Assembly: GCA_050245975.1 (NCBI GenBank)
Contig: JBFWWW010000174.1
Span: forward strand, 1 to 8,428
Source: JBFWWW01 sp050245975
Lineage (GTDB): Bacteria > Pseudomonadota > Alphaproteobacteria > Rhizobiales > Hyphomicrobiaceae
Reading direction: 5' to 3'
Length of the DNA stretch: 8,428 nt
The notes below the pieces were generated by a model, which was not told where the DNA came from, did no database searches, and worked only from the letters and a program-made list of their open reading frames with translations. Below are positions 1 to 6,092 of this stretch, piece by piece (the first letter of the stretch is position 1; each line of letters starts with the position of its first letter). The translations under genes and the position numbers were made by a program.

Positions 1-1767
1 CTGGTTGCCGGTCGGGCTGCTGCTGCCGGGCAGGACGTGAAGGACTATGTAGCCGGCGGCCTGAAATCGGGCGCGCTCAAACTCTCCTGCCACGATCCCG
101 ACGCTCCGCAGAACTGGCCGCGCAACATGTTCGTGTGGCGCTCGAACCTCTTAGGTTCGTCGGGCAAGGGACACGAATACTTCCTGAAGCATCTGCTCGG
201 GACCTCTCATGGTGTCCTCGGCAAGGACCTGGGAGAGATCGGTGCGCAGAAGTCGACCGAGGTGGTCTGGCGGGACGAGGCGCCGGAGGGCAAGCTCGAC
301 CTTCTGGTGACGCTCGATTTTCGCATGTCGACCACCTGCGTCTATTCCGACATCGTTCTGCCGACAGCCACCTGGTACGAGAAGAACGACCTCAATACAT
401 CGGACATGCACCCCTTCATACATCCGCTCACCAGTGCGGTGGATCCCGTTTGGGAGGCCAAGAGCGATTGGGAGATCTACAAAGGAATCGCACGCAAATT
501 CTCCGAGGTGGCGCCGGAGGTTCTGGGCGTGGAGAAGGACGTCGTTCTGACGCCCATCCTGCACGATACGCCGGCCGAGATGGCGCAGGGTCTCGATGTC
601 AGGGACTGGAAACGCGGCGAGTGCGAGCCGATACCCGGCAGGACGATGCCGACGGTCACGGTGATCGAGCGCGACTATCCCAACCTCTACAGGCGGTTCA
701 CGTCTCTGGGCCCGCTCATGTCGACGATTGGCAACGGCGGCAAGGGCATGGCGTGGAACACCCAGCATGAAATCGATTTCCTCAAGCGCCTGAACGGTGC
801 TGTGCCGGACGGGCCGACGAAGGGCCTGCCGAGGATCGAGAGCGATATCGATGCCGCCGAGGTTATCCTGACGCTGGCGCCGGAGACGAACGGCGAGGTG
901 GCCGTCAAGGCATGGGACGCGCTCGGCAAGGCCACGGGTCGCGAGCATACCCACCTCGCGATCCCGAAGGAGGACGAAAAGATCCGCTTCCGCGATGTCG
1001 TCGCCCAGCCGCGCAAGATCATCTCGTCGCCGATCTGGTCCGGGCTCGAAAGCGAGAAGGTCTGCTACAACGCCGGATACACCAACGTGCACGAGCTGAT
1101 CCCTTGGCGCACTCTGACGGGCCGGCAACAGCTGTACCAGGATCACCTGTGGATGCGCGCTTTCGGAGAGGCGCTGTGCGTGTACCGCCCGCCGATCGAC
1201 ACGCGCTCCGTGAAGCCGGTGATCGATGCCAGGCCGAACGGCGAGAAGCAGATCGTTCTCAACTTCATCACGCCCCACCAGAAATGGGGCATCCACTCCA
1301 CCTACACCGACAACCTTCTCATGCTGACGCTGAGCCGTGGCGGGCCCATCGTGTGGATATCGGAGAGGGACGCGGCAAAGGCCGGTATCGTCGATAACGA
1401 TTGGATCGAGGCTTACAACGCCAACGGCGCTCTTGTGGCCCGCGCGGTCGTCTCGCAGCGCGTGAAGCAGGGCATGTGCCTCATGTATCACGCGCAGGAA
1501 AAGATCGTGAACGTGCCGGGCTCGGAGATGACGGGGCAGCGCGGCGGCATCCACAATTCCGTGACGCGCACGGTCTTGAAGCCGACGCATATGATCGGGG
1601 GCTACGCCCAGCTCGCCTACGGCTTCAACTACTACGGCACCGTCGGGACCAACCGTGACGAGTTCGTCATCATCCGCAAGATGGCGCGTGTCGACTGGCG
1701 CGACCAGCCCGACACCGACCAGCCGCAAACCACCTTCGTCTCCCGCAAAGCAGAGGCTGCCGAATGA
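1..1767 (+). CDS. narG: Respiratory nitrate reductase alpha subunit NarG, C-terminal half (5'-truncated by window edge)
   Basis: This is the catalytic molybdenum subunit of membrane-bound nitrate reductase, which reduces nitrate to nitrite on the cytoplasmic side with electrons passed from NarI through NarH. The frame is open from base 1, so the gene continues upstream; 588 residues are visible, about half of a typical NarG of roughly 1250 residues. The protein follows remembered Escherichia coli NarG almost block for block, including the stretches NLLGSSGKGHEYFLKHLLG, ILTLAPETNG, NAGYTNVHELIPWRTL and QRGGIHNSVTR. Visible residues about 427-546 correspond to the molybdopterin-dinucleotide-binding domain near the C-terminus. 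The N-terminal [4Fe-4S] (FS0) ligands and the aspartate that ligates Mo lie outside the window. The stop overlaps the narH start as ATGA. No frameshift is seen. The annotated start at an internal GTG (base 37) is not a real start, because homology continues upstream of it. Confidence 0.98.
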   Translation: MVAGRAAAAGQDVKDYVAGGLKSGALKLSCHDPDAPQNWPRNMFVWRSNLLGSSGKGHEYFLKHLLGTSHGVLGKDLGEIGAQKSTEVVWRDEAPEGKLDLLVTLDFRMSTTCVYSDIVLPTATWYEKNDLNTSDMHPFIHPLTSAVDPVWEAKSDWEIYKGIARKFSEVAPEVLGVEKDVVLTPILHDTPAEMAQGLDVRDWKRGECEPIPGRTMPTVTVIERDYPNLYRRFTSLGPLMSTIGNGGKGMAWNTQHEIDFLKRLNGAVPDGPTKGLPRIESDIDAAEVILTLAPETNGEVAVKAWDALGKATGREHTHLAIPKEDEKIRFRDVVAQPRKIISSPIWSGLESEKVCYNAGYTNVHELIPWRTLTGRQQLYQDHLWMRAFGEALCVYRPPIDTRSVKPVIDARPNGEKQIVLNFITPHQKWGIHSTYTDNLLMLTLSRGGPIVWISERDAAKAGIVDNDWIEAYNANGALVARAVVSQRVKQGMCLMYHAQEKIVNVPGSEMTGQRGGIHNSVTRTVLKPTHMIGGYAQLAYGFNYYGTVGTNRDEFVIIRKMARVDWRDQPDTDQPQTTFVSRKAEAAE

Positions 1768-3290
1768 AAATCCGGGCCCAGATCGCGATGGTGCTGAACC
1801 TCGACAAGTGCATCGGGTGCCATACCTGCTCGGTGACCTGCAAGAACGTGTGGACCAACCGCGAAGGCATGGAATACGCGTGGTTCAACAATGTGGAGAC
1901 CAAGCCCGGCATCGGCTATCCGAAGGACTGGGAGAACCAGGAGCGTTGGAACGGCGGCTGGATCAGAAAGCGCAACGGCAAGATCGAGCCGCGGATCGGC
2001 GGCAAGTGGCGTGTGCTTGCCAAGATATTTGCCAATCCGGACCTGCCCGAAATCGACGACTACTACGAGCCCTTCACCTTCGATTACGAGCATCTGCAGC
2101 AGGCACCCGAACTCGCAACGGCGCCGACGGCTCGGCCGCGTTCTCTCATCACGGGCGAACGCATGGAAAAGATCGAATGGGGACCGAACTGGGAGGAAAT
2201 CCTGGGCGGCGAATTCGCCAAGCGTTCGCAGGATGTCAACTTTGAGGGTGTGCAGAAGGAGATCTACGGTCAGTTCGAGAACACCTTCATGATGTACCTG
2301 CCGCGCTTGTGCGAGCACTGCCTCAACCCGGCATGCGTGGCGGCATGTCCATCGGGCGCGATCTACAAGCGCGAGGAAGACGGCATTGTGCTGATCGATC
2401 AGGACAAGTGCCGCGGCTGGCGCATGTGCGTCTCGGGCTGCCCCTACAAGAAAATCTACTACAACTGGTCGAGCGGAAAATCGGAGAAGTGCATCTTCTG
2501 CTACCCGCGCATCGAGGCGGGCCAGCCGACCGTGTGCTCGGAGACCTGCGTCGGGCGCATCCGCTACCTGGGTGTCGTCCTCTACGACGCCGACCGCATA
2601 GAGGAAGCTGCGAGCGCACCCGACGAAAAGGACCTCTACGAGGCGCAGCTTTCCATCTTCCTCGATCCCAACAATCCGCACATCATTGCGCAGGCGCGCG
2701 CCGACGGCGTGCCTGATGCTTGGCTTGAAGCGGCAAAAACGTCGCCGGTCTGGAAGATGGCGATGGAGTGGAAGGTCGCCTTTCCTCTCCATCCCGAGTA
2801 CCGCACGCTGCCGATGGTGTGGTACGTGCCGCCACTGTCGCCGATCCAGTCGGCGGCGGAGGCCGGCAGGATGGGCACGGACGGCGCCATGCCGGACGTG
2901 CGTTCGCTGCGCATACCGCTGAGGTATCTCGCCAATCTTCTTACCGCCGGCAAAGAGGAGCCGGTCGCGAGCGGGCTCGAGCGCATGCTCGCCATGCGGG
3001 CGTACATGCGCGCGAAGACGATCGACGGCGTCATCGATGAGGCGATCGCGCGCCGCGTCGGCCTGACGGGCGCGCAGATCGAGGACATGTACCGCTGCAT
3101 GGCCATCGCAAACTACGAGGACAGGTTCGTCATCCCGACATCGCACCGCGAGCTGGGCGAGGATGCCTACGAGCTGCGCGGCTCGTGCGGGTTCTCCTTC
3201 GGGAACGGCTGCAGCGACGGCCGCACCGACACCGGCCTTTTCGGCACGCCGCGCAAGGTGGCGCGCACGCCCACGGAGTTCATCTCATGA
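1764..3290 (+). CDS. narH: Respiratory nitrate reductase beta subunit NarH, four Fe-S clusters
   Basis: This is the electron-transfer subunit linking the haems of NarI to NarG, located on the cytoplasmic face. It has 508 residues against 512 in E. coli, and all 15 expected cysteines are in place. C16/C19/C22 and C26 form the first group (CIGCHTCSVTC), C183/C186/C191/C195 the second (CEHCLNPACVAAC), C216/C222/C226 the third, and C243/C246/C258/C262 the fourth. Trp219 stands where a fourth cluster-ligating cysteine would be (CRGWRMC). This is the normal NarH replacement that makes one cluster [3Fe-4S] instead of [4Fe-4S], so it is not a defect. The C-terminal half carries the long conserved NarH block (EWKVAFPLHPEYRTLPMVWY, PPLSPIQSAA, ANYEDRFVIP). 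The ATG overlaps the narG stop, with AGAGG at 1752-1756 as ribosome binding site. The gene is followed by narJ with another ATGA overlap, indicating translational coupling and tight subunit stoichiometry. Confidence 0.98.
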   Translation: MKIRAQIAMVLNLDKCIGCHTCSVTCKNVWTNREGMEYAWFNNVETKPGIGYPKDWENQERWNGGWIRKRNGKIEPRIGGKWRVLAKIFANPDLPEIDDYYEPFTFDYEHLQQAPELATAPTARPRSLITGERMEKIEWGPNWEEILGGEFAKRSQDVNFEGVQKEIYGQFENTFMMYLPRLCEHCLNPACVAACPSGAIYKREEDGIVLIDQDKCRGWRMCVSGCPYKKIYYNWSSGKSEKCIFCYPRIEAGQPTVCSETCVGRIRYLGVVLYDADRIEEAASAPDEKDLYEAQLSIFLDPNNPHIIAQARADGVPDAWLEAAKTSPVWKMAMEWKVAFPLHPEYRTLPMVWYVPPLSPIQSAAEAGRMGTDGAMPDVRSLRIPLRYLANLLTAGKEEPVASGLERMLAMRAYMRAKTIDGVIDEAIARRVGLTGAQIEDMYRCMAIANYEDRFVIPTSHRELGEDAYELRGSCGFSFGNGCSDGRTDTGLFGTPRKVARTPTEFIS

Positions 3291-4039
3291 AGCGCACGCT
3301 CAAGGTTCTCTCCGCGCTCCTTTGCTATCCGACGGCGGAGCTGCAGGCCGCCGTGCCGGAGTTGCGCGCGGCGCTCGATGAGGAAAGTCGCCTGTCGCAG
3401 AAGAGCCGCGACCGTCTCGATCGCCTTCTGGACCAGATCGCGACCGGCGACCTCTACGACCTGCAGGAGCGCTACGTGTTGCTGTTCGATCGCACGCGCT
3501 CGCTGTCGCTGCATCTGTTCGAGCATGTGCATGGCGAAAGCCGCGACCGCGGGCAGGCCATGGTCGACCTGGCGGCGCTCTACGAACGGCACGGCCTCAT
3601 TCGTGCGACCACCGAGCTGCCGGACCATCTGCCGTTGTTTCTGGAGTTTCTGTCTGACATCCCGCAGACCGAAGCCATTGGGTTGATCGGCGAGGTGGCG
3701 CATATCCTCGAGGCGGTTCGCCAGCGGCTGGAAAAGCGCGGGGTGCCCTACGCGTCGGTTCTTGCATGCCTGCAGGAGCTCGCCAGAGCGAAGCCGCAGG
3801 ACGAGGTGGTTGCGGCCCTCCTCACGGCGCCGGATGACGATCCTGATGATCTTGTGGCGCTCGACGCCGCGTGGGAGGACGAGGAGGTGCGGTTCGGGCC
3901 GTCTGCGGGCGCGGCAAGCGCGTGCGGAACCGACGGATTGGCCGCCAAGCTGCGGGCGGCACGACGGCCTGCCGCGGGCGTTGCGACAGCGCGGTCTGGC
4001 CCCTCGCCGGTCGTCACGCCTCGTTCCGGCCGCGCCTGA
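3287..4039 (+). CDS. narJ: Nitrate reductase maturation chaperone NarJ (TorD/DmsD-like)
   Basis: NarJ is a cytoplasmic system-specific chaperone. It binds apo-NarGH, supports molybdenum cofactor insertion and holds the complex until it docks on NarI; it is not part of the final enzyme. The 250-residue product carries the family's signature blocks: YDLQERYVLLFDRTRSLSLH followed by LFEHVHGESRDRGQAMVDL at about residues 57-95, and ELPDHLPLFLEFLSD at about 112-126. The start is the ATG overlapping the narH stop, with GGAG at 3275-3278 eight bases upstream; the open frame reaches further back into narH but has no homology there. The C-terminal tail from about residue 203 (48 residues) is rich in Ala, Arg, Gly and Pro and looks disordered. 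E. coli NarJ is about 236 residues, so the tail accounts for the slight excess. The stop is followed directly by the narI ribosome binding site. Confidence 0.96.
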   Translation: MKRTLKVLSALLCYPTAELQAAVPELRAALDEESRLSQKSRDRLDRLLDQIATGDLYDLQERYVLLFDRTRSLSLHLFEHVHGESRDRGQAMVDLAALYERHGLIRATTELPDHLPLFLEFLSDIPQTEAIGLIGEVAHILEAVRQRLEKRGVPYASVLACLQELARAKPQDEVVAALLTAPDDDPDDLVALDAAWEDEEVRFGPSAGAASACGTDGLAAKLRAARRPAAGVATARSGPSPVVTPRSGRA

Positions 4040-4049
4040 GGAGGCACCC

Positions 4050-4781
4050 ATGCGCGAGACCATCAATTATATCGTCTTTGGCTGGTATCCCTACCTGTGC
4101 CTGACCGTATTCCTGCTCGGCAGCCTGCTGCGCTTCGACCGCGAGCAGTACACATGGCGCTCAGGCTCCAGCCAGCTCCTGCGGCGGCGGCAGCTCATGT
4201 GGGGCTCGAACCTGTTTCACGTCGGCATCCTGACGATCTTCCTCGGTCACTTCGTCGGCTTGCTGACGCCCATTCGGGTGTTCGACGCCATCGGCATTTC
4301 GCACACGGCAAAGCAGTGGATGGCGATCCTCGTCGGCGGCGCTGCGGGGCTCGCGTGCCTCGTCGGAATTGCGCTCCTGACGCATCGGCGGCTGTTCGAT
4401 CCCCGCATCCGCACGACGTCGTCGTTCGGCGACATTGCGATCCTGCTGCTTCTGTTTGCGCAGCTCCTGCTGGGCCTTGCCACCATCCCGGTCTCGCTCA
4501 ATCACCTCGACGGGCACGAGATGGTGAAGTTCATGACATGGGCGCAGGGCATCCTGTCGCTCAGGCCCGGCGTCTCAGGTCTGATTGCTGATGTTCACCC
4601 CGTCTTCAAGGCGCATCTGTTCCTGGGCATGACGATATTCCTGGTCTTTCCCTTTACGCGCCTCGTCCATGTCTGGAGCGCGCCGGTCTGGTATCTCGGG
4701 CGACGCGGCTACCAGATCGTCCGCAGCAGCGGCCGTCCCAAATCCATCGTGCGACGCCAAAGCATAGAGGCGGGGGAGTAG
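4050..4781 (+). CDS. narI: Respiratory nitrate reductase gamma subunit NarI, di-haem cytochrome b
   Basis: NarI is the membrane anchor that oxidises quinol near the periplasmic side and passes electrons through two b haems to NarH, which generates proton-motive force. The 243-residue protein has five hydrophobic spans, at about residues 6-27, 52-73, 90-111, 126-147 and 183-208. The four haem-ligating histidines known in E. coli NarI (56, 66, 187, 205) are matched here by His57, His67, His189 and His207. These lie in the contexts LFHVGILTIFLGHF and FKAHLFLGM...RLVHVWSAP. The basic C-terminal tail extends about 18 residues beyond the E. coli protein. The ATG has a very strong ribosome binding site, GAGGAGG at 4038-4044, which overlaps the narJ stop and lies five bases upstream. 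The open frame extends further upstream inside narJ without homology and is ignored. The gene is the fourth of the nar operon. Confidence 0.97.
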   Translation: MRETINYIVFGWYPYLCLTVFLLGSLLRFDREQYTWRSGSSQLLRRRQLMWGSNLFHVGILTIFLGHFVGLLTPIRVFDAIGISHTAKQWMAILVGGAAGLACLVGIALLTHRRLFDPRIRTTSSFGDIAILLLLFAQLLLGLATIPVSLNHLDGHEMVKFMTWAQGILSLRPGVSGLIADVHPVFKAHLFLGMTIFLVFPFTRLVHVWSAPVWYLGRRGYQIVRSSGRPKSIVRRQSIEAGE

Positions 4782-4785
4782 CGAC

Positions 4786-5622
4786 ATGACTGCTTGTTCC
4801 ATGACAGCAAGTCTGGCGCTACCGGAGCGCAAGCCCGTGTCGGTGAACGGCGTCGTCATCGGACACGACACCATCGCGCGCGAAGCGCAAAACCATCCAG
4901 CCGCGCGGCCCGTGCTCGCCTGGTCGGCAGCGGCGCGCGCATTGGCGGTGCGCGAAATCCTGCTGCAGGAGGCCAACCGCCTCGGCCTTGCCGCAAGCTG
5001 CCTCTCCGACGAGGCTGGTCGCACAGAGACTGAGGAAGAGGCGCTTGTGCGCGTCCTCATAGATAGCGAGGTCTCAAGCCCGGCTCCTGACGAACCTTCC
5101 TGCCGGCGCTACTACGAGAACAATCGCCATCGCTTTCGATCGCCCGAGATCATGGAGTGCGCGCATATCCTCATCGCCGCGCCGCGCCATGACGCGAAAA
5201 AATTCGCGGCGGCGCGTGAGACGGCAGCCGCCATACTGGAGCGGGTGAGGGCGCGACCGGGCGACTTTGCTGCCATCGCGGCCGAAATCTCGGATTGCCC
5301 CTCGCGCAGCGTGGGCGGCAACCTGGGGCAGGTCGTGCGCCATGCGACCACCCCTGAGTTCGAGGCTGCGCTCAGGGTCTTGCAGCCGGGCGAACTCAGT
5401 GCCGAGCCTGTGGTTACACGCTACGGTTTTCACATTGTCCGGCTCGACAAGCGCATTGCCGGCGTTCAGCTTCCTTTCGAGATGGTGCACGAGAAGATCG
5501 CCGCCTACCTCGCGGAGCGGTCGCGGCGGACAGCGATCGCGCAATATATCGCCCGCCTGGCGTCAAGTGCGGACGTGCGCGGCGTCGATCTTCCAACGAG
5601 CGCCGACCTCAGAACGTCCTAG
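4786..5622 (+). CDS. PpiC/NifM-type parvulin peptidyl-prolyl isomerase of the nar operon
   Basis: This is a predicted peptidyl-prolyl cis-trans isomerase of 278 residues. An N-terminal helical region (about 1-110) precedes a parvulin domain at about 121-220. Its hallmarks are visible: ECAHILIAAP at 124-133, the GGNLGQV turn at 177-183, and the terminal strand RYGFHIVRLDKRI from about 212. A helical C-terminal segment follows. There is no signal peptide or lipobox, so it should act in the cytoplasm, unlike SurA or PrsA. It starts four bases after narI with GGGGGAG at 4772-4778 seven bases upstream of the ATG, which favours this start over a second ATG at 4801. From memory, a similar gene follows narI in Pseudomonas narK1K2GHJI clusters (PA3871), and NifM plays a comparable role for nitrogenase Fe protein. 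I infer that it helps fold or assemble NarG or NarH. The fold is confident; the client protein is inferred from position only. Confidence 0.92.
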   Translation: MTACSMTASLALPERKPVSVNGVVIGHDTIAREAQNHPAARPVLAWSAAARALAVREILLQEANRLGLAASCLSDEAGRTETEEEALVRVLIDSEVSSPAPDEPSCRRYYENNRHRFRSPEIMECAHILIAAPRHDAKKFAAARETAAAILERVRARPGDFAAIAAEISDCPSRSVGGNLGQVVRHATTPEFEAALRVLQPGELSAEPVVTRYGFHIVRLDKRIAGVQLPFEMVHEKIAAYLAERSRRTAIAQYIARLASSADVRGVDLPTSADLRTS

Positions 5623-5659
5623 CGCCAGCATGCGATGGGATCATTCGTCGCGGGGCGGC

Positions 5660-5700
5660 TTGACCACGATCAACCGGCGCATCGCCAGGCGCGGTAGCGT
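5660..5700 (+). promoter_or_regulatory. FNR/NnrR-type box with -10-like element upstream of the DUF6455 gene
   Basis: TTGACCACGATCAA at 5660-5673 matches the CRP/FNR-family anaerobic box TTGAT-N4-ATCAA at nine of ten defined positions. Its centre is 5666.5. A -10-like hexamer TAGCGT lies at 5695-5700, which predicts transcription from about 5707-5708. That puts the box at about -41.5, the class II activator position. The predicted start of translation (5723) follows after a short leader containing a ribosome binding site. Lying outside the nar operon's own promoter, this would give the small downstream gene separate induction by low oxygen or by NO/nitrite. Whether FNR, FixK, NnrR or Dnr binds cannot be told from the sequence. 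This is a pattern match without experimental support. Confidence 0.6.
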
Positions 5701-5710
5701 CGTTGCAGCG

Positions 5711-5716
5711 TGGAGA
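5711..5716 (+). promoter_or_regulatory. Ribosome binding site deciding the DUF6455 start
   Basis: TGGAGA stands with its GGAG at 5712-5715, seven bases before the ATG at 5723. The earlier in-frame ATG at 5630 has no purine-rich element in front of it, and translation from there would run through the FNR-type box. This site is the main reason for choosing the shorter protein. A GTG at 5720 is in frame and could be used instead, adding one residue. Confidence 0.65.
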
Positions 5717-5722
5717 CTCGTG

Positions 5723-5992
5723 ATGGTGCACAAGACCGCCAACGCCTGGCCGATGCTGCGGCGCGCAATCGCGCAGGCCGACCTGCTGGATGAAATGGTG
5801 CGGTGCCTCGACATCGAGCCGGCGCGGGCAGTGCGCGTCGATCAGGGTGCGGCTTGGCGCTTGGCGCGGGCGCGTTGCATCGCCTGCCGCGAGGACAGGA
5901 CCTGCCGTGCCTGGATCAGGGAGCAAACCGTTTCACGCAGGTCGCCGCCCCCATTTTGCGTGAATGGGGCATTCTTCAAGCAGTTGCTCTAG
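5723..5992 (+). CDS. DUF6455-family small four-cysteine protein, function unknown
   Basis: This is an 89-residue, soluble, basic protein. Its layout resembles what I remember of the DUF6455 family in alphaproteobacteria: a helix with LLDEMVRCLDIEPARAVR (about 21-38), then CIACREDRTCRAW (52-64) and a C-terminal PPPFCVNGAFFKQLL. The cysteines form C52-x2-C55-x5-C61-x17-C79, which could hold a metal or Fe-S centre; C28 is an additional one. There is no signal peptide and no membrane span. The gene sits 100 bases after the parvulin gene with its own predicted FNR/NnrR-type promoter, so it may be expressed both by read-through from nar and independently. An upstream ATG at 5630 would give 120 residues, but it lacks a ribosome binding site and adds a stretch without family resemblance. 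A metal-binding accessory role in nitrate or nitrogen-oxide respiration is inference only. Confidence 0.8.
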   Translation: MVHKTANAWPMLRRAIAQADLLDEMVRCLDIEPARAVRVDQGAAWRLARARCIACREDRTCRAWIREQTVSRRSPPPFCVNGAFFKQLL

Positions 5993-6055
5993 AGGCATTC
6001 TATCGATCGTACCGGCAGCATCTTTTCAGGCGCCACCGCGGCCCCAAGCTGGAGA

Positions 6056-6082
6056 GGATGCGCCGCGACCAGCGGCGCATCC
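6056..6082. terminator. Hairpin between convergent genes, possible bidirectional terminator
   Basis: A perfect 11-bp stem is formed by GGATGCGCCGC at 6056-6066 and GCGGCGCATCC at 6072-6082 around a five-base loop. It lies 63 bases after the DUF6455 stop on the + strand and 10 bases after the transporter stop on the - strand, where a shared terminator would be expected. No run of T follows on either strand, so it does not meet the classic intrinsic-terminator pattern. It may act with Rho or as a 3'-end protecting structure. Confidence 0.55.
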
Positions 6083-6092
6083 CAGGGCGTGA

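Noticed and set aside
2409..2444. Trp219 of NarH as a loss of a cluster-ligating cysteine
   Set aside because: The same Trp is present in E. coli NarH and is the known basis of its [3Fe-4S] cluster, so it is the normal state.
151..4066. Long open frames on the - strand (151-1728, 1632-3146, 3167-4066) opposite narG, narH and narJ
   Set aside because: They are antisense shadows of high-G+C coding sequence, with Arg/His/Ala-rich products of no recognisable family. The + strand genes in the same place are unmistakable nar homologues.
5630..5722. Longer reading of the DUF6455 protein from the ATG at 5630
   Set aside because: There is no ribosome binding site in front of it, the extra residues show no family resemblance, and the frame would span the FNR-type box and -10 element. 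The ATG at 5723 has a well-spaced TGGAGA.
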